NCBI GenBank assembly: GCA_019648995.1
Contig: BLXT01007646.1
Coordinates: 2,077,610 to 2,109,795, forward strand
Reading direction: 5' to 3'
DNA from: Plakobranchus ocellatus
Taxonomy: Eukaryota > Mollusca > Gastropoda > Plakobranchidae
Length of the DNA stretch: 32,186 nucleotides
Made by a program: the position numbers and the translations under genes. Under the pieces are notes generated by a model. The model made no database searches, was not told the origin of the DNA, and worked only from the letters and a program-made list of their open reading frames with translations. This document shows positions 12,501 to 24,600 of this stretch, piece by piece. Position 1 is the stretch's first letter. Each line of letters starts with the position of its first letter.

Positions 12501-14449
12501 TATTTCCATCATTATTTCTTTTTAAATGCTTTTTTTTTTAACAAACCTAAACAGCTATTATATCTAGGCTAAGAATGGATATTTCTGTATCCAGCTTCCA
12601 CAATTACCGAGCCCACAGAGTGCAGTTACAGGCAAAACTAATGGTTGACAATTTTGAAAGTGAAACTTCAGACTGATTTGAGACATGAGCATAATATCTT
12701 TTATTTCATTCTTATCTGTGGTGCACTGTCACATACAGTTGGAGGCAGTACTGACTTTATTTTACTTTTCAGTGGGTTCATCTTTGAGAATGTGGGCCAA
12801 ATATGTAAAAACTTATGAAGCATGTAAAAAAAAAGCGATTCATGCAGGTGTGTGCATGATGAAAAAGGATACCACTGCACTCTATTCCTGCCTGCCTGCC
12901 ATTTCAATTAAAGCATCTCACTTATGAATTCCATCAAGTTTGGTTGAAATGAATTTTAAAAAACAAGATCAACAAGATTTAACACAAACAATTTTTTTGA
13001 TAAGATTGTTGTATGTGGAACTTTCCAATTCACATCATATCAAAACAATTAATTTTTAAGAGGAAAATCAAACTAGCTATAAAATCACATTAATGCCCCC
13101 CGCCCCCCCAAAAAAAGTGCACTTATGCTGACAAGATTTATTATCTATAGAGAGCCTATTGAACTTTTATCGTTTTCATGTTTTGTGATGCACAAAAAAA
13201 AAAAAGCAAAAATACACAGCAATAAACATTTCCGAACAATCCACTTTCTGATAAGGAATTTGATCCTCCCACCATCAATGCATGACAAAGCTGACTAGTT
13301 TACCAACTGCAACATACTACTCTGGGGCTGCCAAGGAACAAATGAAATGAGTGATTTTACTACCGATTAGCATCACAACACTTATAATCAGCATCAGATT
13401 TCCACCCGTATGCTGGTCATCCTATTCAAGAGTCTGAAACACCAGCATCTCACAAATGATCACCTTTGGCACAAATTTTTATCACCAAATCAAAAAGTTT
13501 TTATTGATCCTTTTGGTACTAAACATTTTTTACACCATTAAATTGTCACAGATATTAAGAAAGCGTGTCTAAATTAACAAAATGTCTCTTAATCCATAGA
13601 CCAAAAAAACTGTTTTGTAGCTTGTTCGCTCCAGTAAAGGCAGCAATGCAAGAATATCTTAGAAGCATGGGTATGTTAAGAAGCAGTAGTGCATTATAAA
13701 GAATACCACGTAGTAAGATTACAAAAAAGTTCAAGAGTGCACAATTTTCTTTTCTTTTTTTTTTTTTTATTTTTATTTTAAAAAGGCCTATTCCAGGAGA
13801 AGTCTTGAGTAAAGAACCCTTACATTTGCTTTGGGTCTAGGTTGCATTCTTATGTTGGTGTAGATTTAGACCTAACAACCAATAAATGAGAAAGGAACTG
13901 GTTTACCATTTGCTATGGGTAAAAAAAGTGGACAAAGTATGAAATGCAAACTTCTAAATTCTGATCAAATTGTTGTCAGCCAAATATTGATAATAAATAT
14001 AATCTTCCATACCTAAAAAATTCACCCTCGAAGTGACATATAGGTCTACAATAAAATTATGTACATTTAATTTTGGTGTAATACATTTTTTTAAAGGGAA
14101 CATCTATTTTTATACCACAAAAATGGGGAAATCAGGAGCATTGGTTACTTCTTGACACTTCTAGATTTCAATAGGCAGGCCTTTAAAAATAAAATGGTTT
14201 AGTCAATATTGGATTGATTTGCAGAGAAAAAAATGCTACATAGAGGATTTTTTCTTTAACTTATTGTGCCCAGTTACCAAAACTTTAGCTAGTTGCCTTT
14301 AAAAAAAAAAAAGGGTGTTCACCTAAATTTTCCACTGAAAAAAGAAAATGTTAATAGCCTCATTTATTATATTATTCTTATGTTGAAGTAGAAATTTTGC
14401 TATATTCACATAAGGCAATTATTCACATTGAGCATAATTTATATTTGTA

Positions 14450-14481
<32 letters not shown>

Positions 14482-17400
14482 GGGGGTTCTTTCTGAGCAT
14501 CGTCCTCACTTACCTGAGAGGCAAAAACCTGGTCTTATAAATCAAGGCACCTAAAGTCCATCCTACATCCTTCCCATTTACTAGCTGAGCGGACACTAAA
14601 TGCTTGAAACTTGTAGGAAAAGAAAAACCTCGATGGAAGATTTGTGCCATCCATGCACTCTTGAAACACTGGAATCTAAAAAAAAAAACCCACAGAACAT
14701 AAGCAAGTTATTTCATTAGGTCTAGGCCTGGTTGAGTCATGTGCTCCATTTTATTTTCCTGATTAACCGACTTCAAATCTTTTTTTTTTTTAACTTTGGA
14801 TATTTAAGCTAAAAATGAACATTAACTGTTTTCAAACAACAAAGGAATTTTCAAAGTAGAGCAGTCTCAGCACATATCTTTTATCCTGACTCTCAAATTT
14901 AGTAGAGACTGCATTCACTGAGGGTATTGCAAAGAAATTGGCCAACACATTCACTGTACAGCAAAAAATAGCTGTCATACGTGATTGTAGGTTCCTGGTC
15001 TCAGTTATTGTGTTGTCATTTTTGATAGGCACACACATAAAATGCATACGTATGATACGCCTTGAAATTTCAAAATTTACACTCACACACACACAAAATC
15101 TTTAAATAATTGTACTTAAATTAGAAAATATGACATTGTCTGTTTTTTGTCAATTTAAGATGTACTAAGTAGGTAAAGTTTAAATAACATTTTCCAAAGA
15201 AAAAATGTATAACAAACCAACACTTCTGAGTATCACTTGAAAGCTAGTTTTTTTTTTCTACTAACAATGTGCTATTTTGAAATAAGATGTGTTTTAGAGT
15301 TTCTCATAATGTGCGTGCTACAGTGTGCCTTGGATGTAACGAAACCAATGGTATTGGGCTTAAATTTCGTTATAACCAAGGTTTCATAACAGGCAAGGTC
15401 TTTGTTTTACATGTGGAGTTGTCTTAAAGGCCGTCTCAAATGATATTTGCAAATATATATAAGTATGTACATGTAGTTGCCTGGGTGGTGATGTTTTGTT
15501 TTGTGGTCGTACATTTTGCAATGAAAGAAAAGATTATCTGGAAAAAAAAGAGGAACAGAGCCCATTTTAATTGTCAGTAAATTCGATATATATATATGTA
15601 TCCCTCTCTCCTCTCTGTCCCAAAATTTTGGTTTGTTCCTTATGTTTAAGACTTTAAAAAATTCAGTTCTCATCGGCACTATTTCTTAGAGCAATAAATT
15701 GAAATTTAAGCTCACATTTGTGCATACTATGCAGTTCCAGTATCTGAAATAAACCTTTCCTCTCTGAGTTTCCTATTTTCAGGTTTCTTGTGTTGACGGG
15801 TGCCTTGGTTCACTGCAGCTCTAATTTTGTCTTTCTTTTTCGAAATTGTTGACAGAGAGTTTTGAGCAATGCCGTGCTCTCTACAAATCTCAGCTTTATT
15901 TTTATCACCTTTTTCGTCTGCTTCAATATGTCTCAGCTTTGTCTCAAATGATAGACATTTTCTTTTGTTGGATGTCATAATGATTTGTAGACAAAAAAAA
16001 AGTGTGCTGGTGGAAGCTTGTTCAACTTGCAAAGATTAGGCCTAGCAAGAATTAAGTGACTGGGAGAGTCACAGGATGCACGCTGCTTACCAAGTCTAGA
16101 TCTAGACTTGGAATGTGTGAACCAATCACATGCGGTCAGCTCTAATCAAAGCCATAATCCCGCACCCTGGTCATTTCCACGTAACCCCCATCTGTGCCTA
16201 CAATCAGCCCAGACAAAGAACATGTGTGACTGTGAAAAACCAAGCATTCTCCCACGCACAAGATGACAGCCATGCCCTTTTCTCAGTGTGTGTACTGTAC
16301 TGTACTGTGGTAATCACTTGCCTGCAGCGCAGCACAGCTTGTAATCCTTACTATAGATTTAGTAAACATGAAACTAGACTGGCTAAGCATGGCTGGTGGA
16401 TGGCCAAACCAGGTCATACTTTCAAATGTCACTGTGTTTACATCATGTTTTAGACTCCAAAGCTTCATTAAGCCTCAGGTTTATGTCAGTTTTTGCTCAC
16501 TAAGTCAGAGATTCTAATACCAATGTGTAGTAGTAAATAAAATGGGCCATCAAAATGCTTCCATTGCGGCCGAGGTTTGTTACGGCCGATGTTGTTACAG
16601 TCAAGGTCTACTGTACTTGACTGGCAATAGCACAAAAAGCCAGTCATATATCTTTGAAGAATTTAAAAAGGCCACAAAGAAAAGTTTATGGTAAAAAACA
16701 GGAGAGATTTGGGACTGCGATAGAAGGGTGGGAATGTTGCCCACGTGACTTTGTCCACTTAATAAACTTTGCATAACTTTGTTCCTCAAAAATCTTTTTC
16801 CAAATATACTTGCAGAATTGATTTTCATGCCTTGAATTTTAAGTTAGGTAAAAGAATGCCTTTTACATAACTTTGGTTCCAAAATACATGACTAAAGATT
16901 GCACATGCCAAGCAGGACAAAAAGCATTGTATGTGATGGTGGACAAAAATTTCACAAGTACTCAAAATTTTGCTTTACCACACAATGTATTTAAGCCAAA
17001 TTTTGTCCCTGAAGACTGCACTAAATTTATAGGTTTTTGAAAATGAAATTTTATGAAAAGAATTACTATAAGAGAAAACTTCAGTGTGAAAAAGAAAGAA
17101 ATGTGGAGGCCTTGAGATCTATAAATGAATGAATCACAACCTTCTGACATAAGGAGAGGAAAAAAAACTTTCTTTATGTGCAATAATTGAAAAATAAATA
17201 AAAGACAAACGAATGATATGATGTGTAAAAAAAAAGCAACACAAATAAGGTATAAATTAGTGCTGTGGTAACGTAAGCCAATCCACTTCTTATTTACGTA
17301 CTTAATTAGTAAAAAGTTTAAATATCAAATATCAAATGTACTTAAATTACAAATACATATTACAGGAAGCTTGCTGCAAGAAAGACATTGTACAAAAATT

Positions 17401-18565
17401 GCATTCATACCTGAAGCGATGTTCATCTGCTTTGGGATAATTTCCATCTTTGTACCAGCCTTGGAGTTTATTCCATGGGGTGCTGCAAAAGTCCTGAAAT
17501 AAAAGTCCAATAGAATGAAGAAATATTATTGAATCCTCTGTATGTCTATTTCATAGAATATGCCCATAGATGCTGACCTAGTATGGTGAAAATCAGGGAT
17601 CAGCATAAATACAGAGACTATTCTCATTTATTCCCTAATATGTAAAAGTCTCCAGAATTGCTTGGGGATCCCAAACTTATCTGGTCTCTTGGTTATGTTT
17701 TAACAACTTACTGTAAGCAATCTTTTTGCAATTTTGAAAACCTTCTAAAATGTTCCTAGAATTATAATAGTAAAACAAAGCTAAAAATAATAATAGTACT
17801 GCCTATCTGAGGCCAATTTAGAATTTGACTGAATACTACAAATAAACAAGGCTAGATCAAAAGATCAGCCACTCTGAGTCTAGATCAGAGTCAATTCATA
17901 ACAACCAAATTTGTCACAGATGTCAATAATCACATGATTATTATATGCGATAAAAACTAATCCTTTGCTCTTTCACATTTTGACCATTCATCAGTTTTGA
18001 TGTGATCTGTGAAAACCTGCTGCTTGTCACCTAATGTTGTTTGGGATACAGTCAAAAAAGAAAGATGGCGATTTCACACACCACAATATTTTTATTTTCC
18101 TAAAAATAGTGTCCTTATTTTCTTTGAAGTTGCAAACATACAGTTTAATTTAAAAATACCTTCAACTATTTCAAAATTTTTTCTTGGTATCAGCAGAAAA
18201 CAACCAAAATGATGGCAATCTCATGATTTTGTAAATTGTTTTTTTGACTTGCAGATTGATACTATCAAACTCCATAAAATTTATACCATTAAATCCATTT
18301 TTCACAGTACATTTCTACAGTATTCTGCACAAAGGCAATCCAAGCATAAACAATGAGGTCAGAAGTGCTGTGCCCCTAGTTTTTGTTGAGCTCTGTCAAA
18401 TTAATTTTTTGATATTCAAAGGTAATTTCTTTGCCACTGAATAAAGCTATCTTTCAAAAAAAAAAATGAACTGATGCAATATTTTGGTATCTTATTCAGC
18501 AGTGAAGGCACAAAAAAAAAAAATCAGTACAGATAAAATATTTTTATATCAATAAAAATAAAACA

Positions 18566-18604
<39 letters not shown>

Positions 18605-21600
18605 GTAAAAATCCTGTCTCCTCACTATGGGTATTATTTACCCTGATATCATGATAACTGCCTCAAAGTGAGAGAGAAAAATAGCAGCGCATCTGAACAA
18701 CCATGACTTTCTACAGCTCTCAACTCTGTCTAATGAAAACAATCCAAAAGAATTTGTTACAGAATTTTTAATTGAGAGAGAACTAGAAAGTTCTGGCTCT
18801 GAAGAGGTGCTGAGCTTAGACAAGGAACCTAAGGAAAGGTTTTTTCCCTGACAAGCAACAGATCAAGTCTTGAAGGTACATACACAAAGTGATTTAGGGT
18901 GTAAATTAAAGCCATAAAGAATGCGTTTGTCATCAAAGAGTACTTAACACCCACAAAGATCCATTTATTTGTTGGTCCTTGCAAAAACTAGGTAAGATAA
19001 ACACCAGGATTGGGATCTACCTCTAGCCAGGGGATGACTGGAGGAGTGAAAAAAATAGTCAGGGACTTGGCAGTCATTAAGGCTGCTTTGTGGAAGAAAA
19101 ATGTGACCGCAATTTGAAAAAAATGTGGCAACAAGCAACAAAACTTTTCCTTTTAAATTTGATTTCAAATAAACAAACTTGACATTACAGATCCATATTT
19201 ATGTGCTATGGAAATTGATGGTCAACATAAAGAACTCTCTGTAGTACCAATATAATCACAAACTGAGACATTGTGTGGCTGAATAAAATATTGAAATCTT
19301 GGAACACGTCCCTGAAAAAAAGAATATAGATCCAGATCATAAGATTTTTTTTGCTGAGCAGTAATTTTTTTTTGACTCAGCAGTGAAGTGGTTGTGAAAA
19401 GGCAGTTGTCTTCATGTTTTATGTTTATACAATTGTCTCTTAGTATTAAGGTTCAACTTGCATCAGGTTTTCTTTAAAAGTGCATTAAACCTATAATCTT
19501 TATGACCACTTTTGCCACAAATCATCTTTGCTTTATAGATGCTGTTGAACAAAAATGAAAGCCATGTAAATTTCTCTTATGAATTACCACCAACTTGAAC
19601 AACATTTTCGATCTGATCATATTCTTCAAAAGACACTTTACTTTTGTTTTGTGTACATGGTCTGTCAAATGTCAGGATTTTTAGAACTTTATCGTATTAG
19701 CATGCTGTGGCAAGTTCAAACTTCAATCCATTACAGAAAGATCCACGAAGATTAAAGAGGCTTAAAGGAAACACTAACTGAAGTTCACATAAGAGAAATT
19801 ATATGCTAACAAAGACAGCTCCTATGTAAACCCATCACATAAAGTTTTGAGAAACAGAACTAGATAAAAACTGGATTTTTAGTTTTAAAAAAATACGCAA
19901 GCACAATATGAAATCTGAATAGGAGTATCTAAAAAGCACTTTGAAAAAAAAAGACTAGTTGAATCCACAACAAAACTTTGGCTCAGTAATAGGGAATGAA
20001 GAAGATATATTAATTGTTATACAATTTCTTGAACTACACAGCTGTTAAAATAAAATACTTAAATCATGCCTATAAGCACCTTGGCTTTTTTTTGAAATGT
20101 CCAATAATCATAAAGCCCTCCCATCTTGAAGACATCTTCGGTACTGTACCAGAATTCAGAAAAACCATAGAACTGTGAAGACATGTCAATCCTTGGCTGA
20201 TGAATACCATTAATGGAGCATGGGGATTTGAGACATGGCTCTGTCAAATTCATCAAAGGTTCAAGGGCAGTTTCACATGCAGAAAAGTCCCCTGTCCCAA
20301 GAAATTGATGCTGATGGCCAAGAGCATCCTTCCCAGAGAGTGACATCCCAGGAGGTAGACAAACATCACGTATCGTTCCATCTTCGGTGATACTTTAAAT
20401 ATAAAGAATGTTAAAATGCACTTACAAAAACTTGTAATTACAATGACTGTTAAAAAAAAGAGTCAGATCTCTTATTCAAAATATATGAAAGAAATAAATA
20501 ACTATAAGCATAACAAAATACCATTTTAAGGCCTATCGAATGGCTTTCAAAACTATATCAGTCCTTACATATGTTCAAAATCCCACTTGCAACTCATTTG
20601 GATTGGTTTTGAAACAATTCAATTTTAGCTGCAATGAAAGTTAAATGTTTTTAACAATATTTTTATTGGCAGCTGTGACAAACTACAAATGCATTCCTTT
20701 ATCAAAATGATTTGTTCACTGCACAAAAAAAATTTTTTTGAAATATATCCTTTTGACTTTCATTTATAACGGTTTTGAAAAGCACACCATGGACTGTGGA
20801 AACTCTTCAAATTAAACAAAAGACCAGTCCTGCCAACTTGAGCTCGCAGGAATATTCACCTCTAGTCACGGGAATTGACACTGTCTCAAAAGAATTTGGC
20901 AGCACCTTTTAATGTGCATCGAAAAACCATATTACACCATGATCATATGCTTAACCATAGACATTCCTATAACAGTAAAGTATGATGTCAGTGGCTTATT
21001 AATGAACCTATAACCACTCTCACAGATGAAAAAAAGTCTGCCCCTAGACACTGCCATTAGACCACTATTATCACCACTTGCCAAGTCTATAAGATTGGTA
21101 GGCTTAGGGTCTGGATGCCAAAGAATTTTTTTTTAAGGTGCATCCCAAAACTCAAAGTCTAGCTCACACCATCAAAGGTTACATGAAAAAAAACAAAAAA
21201 AACAAACCTGATTGAGACAAGTCTACATAATCTCAGTTGAGCCTACAATTGTGATCCATTGTATAAGCCTATTAAATATAAAGAAAACATCTAATCTAGA
21301 TTGTAGTGATATATAAATTCTTTGCAAAGATAGGTTATTCATATGAAAAAAAAACCCAAAAAACTCCCCCTGATTTATAGCAACAACCTTAGATGATATA
21401 GGTTTGAACTTTGCACTATGCAGTCAAAATGAGCACACTAAGGCCTCATTCTTTTCTGGCATGGTTCTTATTGGTATTCTATTATATACTTTCAAAGATT
21501 AAAATGGATGGGTCAAACTACTCAAATCACATATTGCCTTAGTTCAAATGTCTATAAAAAAAAATTTCCCTAATTTACCCTTACAAAGTAATAAATCTTG

Positions 21601-24600
21601 GCATCTATCTTGCAAATGTCTGTGGTCTAGAAGATCTACTCTGAAAACAGAAGACTAACGAATGTCTAAAAATAGAATTTGGATGCAGAGACCGGTTATA
21701 GTCCTATCTAAGACATATCTGAATAATAGCCTGCTTGACAAATGTAGCTTTCCATAAAGTGCACATTCTATTTTTATTATCCCTGCCCTTTCCACTGTTC
21801 AATGAAAACAGAATCGTACCAATGAAACAGAATATAGATCTAGCTCTACAGCTAATATATGTGCTATAAGAGCCACTCCAGTTTTAAACCCTTCAGTTGC
21901 CTCATTAAATAGATTTAATGAGAACAGACTTGTTTTTAGGAATGATTTTACTGTCTCAAAGTTTGAGAATGATAAATCATCCTATCTCTTGCTTTTTTTT
22001 TTCACTATAAATGTAGCAATGCCAATGTTTCTCGGAACTGTACAAGGGACATCATTACCAAAGACAGTTTTTGCCTGAATTTTTAAGGTTGATTAGTCCT
22101 AGATCTAGGCCCACTGAACAAAAAACCAACACAATCTGACCCCTTCCCTACACTCCTTCCCCTAAACCACACATACACACACTCATAAAGTTACACACAA
22201 ATGTCTATGATACATGGCATGTCAATGATCAGGGGACTAGAGAACCGTCACAGTCCTTAATTGTGGATTGCGGGAATCTAGGTCACATGCTTATATGCAG
22301 TCGTTAGCTAGGTTATAGAACTACAATGTCAAGCTATATATCCCCATGTCTGGCGTCATAGGAAGGAAAGCCAACAAGGAATGAAAGAACTAGAAAGGTA
22401 CCCTTGGATGCAGAGTGGTGGCTTCTTCATCCCTACCATCAGATCATTAGGAGCATAAAATGGCCACACTCTAAATCCTTTCATTTTATTCCAGTGTTAG
22501 CAAGTGAGCACATCACTATGCACTGACACAAACAAGCATCAATGGCATAGAGTCAGGTTCAGTGACATATCAACAACGCAGAAGTTACTCCTATCCTTAC
22601 ACAGCAATGTTAAATAAACGATATGGAATATAAATTGGATGCTTGGGTCTATCGGTAATAATAATAAAATATATATTATTCAATACAGGTAATATATATA
22701 CTGGTAAAAAGTACACAGAGATTGTTGATATTGGATTGATCCAAAGGTTTAACAAAAGGAAATTTTAAAATTTTTCTGTCCATCAGGACTATTAGCTAGG
22801 ATTTTTGCAGAATCGCCCGCAAAACGGAATTTATGAGCATTCACTGGAATTTTTGCGGGCAAAAAACAAAAAGTTGGCAGGTCTGAATAACTGTGATAAC
22901 AGTGAAGACATGTTCTTACCGTTGACTCTTAGATTTCGTTTCCTGAATCAACATATTTTCATATCTCTCTCGGGCAGAGTTAGCACCATATCCTAAGAAA
23001 GTTGTCACATATATCTTGTATGAATGCTCTAAATCAGAATCCTGACAACCCAAGTTGATCTCAGAGATAAGAGGTGATGGAATGTTCTTGATTTGATCCT
23101 GTCAAAATGCAGAGAAAAGTCATCATGGGCAACGAAATTTAAAATATTTCTTGTAACTCATCTGGTCTGGTGTGATTAAAATAGTGATTACTTAGTTCTT
23201 TTTTTTTGTAAGTATAATTTAATGTCCTCAAAATATCAATTCAACAGAGGTTGCATATCCTTAGACTACAGGTAAAAAAAAAAAGATATTATTTGTTCCC
23301 CTCTGTGCAATTATCAAGGTCTCCGATTTAAAATTGAAGAGAAAGGAACAGATATGACAACGAGTGAAAGAGTGTATGCTTTGCAGTCACCAGAAAGATG
23401 CATTGAAAGGAATTCATTGAATAAAAATGCATATTATTCTAACTACCCATCCCAGAGAGTCTGTTTTTGTTGGTCTCAAGTTTTGATAACCCCATATAGG
23501 CCTTCAACAACTCAATGTGTCATGTCACCATAAAATGAAATGTTCTGAAGCAGGAAAAAACTAACACAAATAAAATCCATTATTGTAATTACCATCTTTT
23601 AACATCAAATTTCTCTCATAACCTTCAGTTTTCTCCTGGATTTGATTGTACTCTCTCATCATCATAATCATGATTGGTTATTGCAAACTAAATCCTTTTG
23701 ACTATGATAATTTCTATTTCAAACTTTCCTGTCAGTGTCTATCTCTGCCACTTGATCCCTGATGTCATCTTTCAGCCTTGACCTTTCTCTTTTTTGGTTG
23801 AAGAGAGATTTTAGTTTATTTCTTTCTAAAGCTTCCTGACTATCTAATTCTATGCAGCCAAATATTTCTATATCTTCATATTTTTTTTCAAACTCAAGTG
23901 CAATATCAATGGGAAGTTTCATCTTTCTAGGATTGCGTTGCAGGAGCACAATAAAAATATTTGTAAAGTAGACAACACATACCTGATTTTCCACACTAAC
24001 ACTTTTTAAACTTAAGTTATGTGTCAATATGAAGTTAGTTGTGTCATTCTTGTTTTTTTTTTTAATCTCTAAAGGATTATTATTACAACCGGAGACAGAC
24101 GAGTGCAAGATAGTAAAAGATGAAAGAATAAAAGATTGCAGAATTTATTTATAGGCCTGCAAAAGTCAAATTTAAGTCTGATAACCTTGAAGACTTCACA
24201 TGTTCGTGTGATTTTCATACCAAGCTGCCAAGTCTTCACAAGAGTATGAGAAGTTCTACTGGATCACAGAGAATGTTCAATTCTGTCTCTTTTGGCTGCC
24301 AGTGACTGAAAGTCAACTGCTTCTTCCATTTGAAAGGCAGTTCGCATATATTCCGTAATCCAAAAATGCTCAGACACTGTCAGTTTACATAAGCGTTGCA
24401 GTTTCATTAGTCCATGCCTACATGTCAAAAATGCTTGACAGACCTATCATTTTTTAGCAGCAGGGCGTAAAACGACTTTTTTCATGGTTGTGGAAAAAAA
24501 TGAACGATACTGCTCTTAAACTGGCTGCAACAGTGCCATTCTGAAAGGCAGTTGGCAATTTAATCAAGTGCTGTAAATTTTGCACTGTAGTAGAGATCTT

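Larger units (their letters stand above)
9538..14513 (-). other. Last intron, 4976 bp, with assembly gap
   Basis: Bounded by GTAAGT at 14513 and TTAG at 9538. It contains the N run, a small hairpin at 12336-12363, a TA tract near the donor and many A/T homopolymers. No exon-like or transposase-like frame is visible. Confidence 0.85.
15321..16613 (-). mobile_element. pogo/Tigger-like DNA transposon, internally deleted
   Basis: Seen: the left end CAGTGTGCCTTGGATGTAAC and the right end read on the minus strand, CAGTAGACCTTGACTGTAAC, match at 15 of 20 positions (shared CAGT, CCTTG, TGTAAC). TA flanks both ends (15319-15320, 16614-16615). The interior encodes a transposase N-terminus on the minus strand. 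Known: the Tc1/mariner superfamily, including pogo/Tigger, inserts at TA, and Tigger ends begin CAGT. At 1293 bp it is about half the length of a full Tigger element. Confidence 0.85.
14676..17410 (-). other. Intron, 2735 bp, hosting a pogo/Tigger-like element
   Basis: Bounded by GTATGA and the T-run acceptor. Apart from the transposon (15321-16613), nothing recognisable lies in 14676-15318 or 16616-17410. Confidence 0.85.
20393..22919 (-). other. Intron, 2527 bp, mostly a transposon-like unit
   Basis: Bounded by GTAAGA and TATTTAAAG. About 80% of it lies between the inverted ends at 20825 and 22885; the remaining 432 bp at the acceptor side holds nothing recognisable. Confidence 0.85.

Noticed and set aside
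12685..12927. 80-codon plus-strand frame
   Set aside because: No motif; the opposite strand is open over the same stretch, typical of chance in a stop-poor patch.
16130..16453. 107-codon plus-strand frame
   Set aside because: It lies antisense within the Tigger-like element, in its right-hand non-coding part; the peptide has no transposase or other domain pattern.
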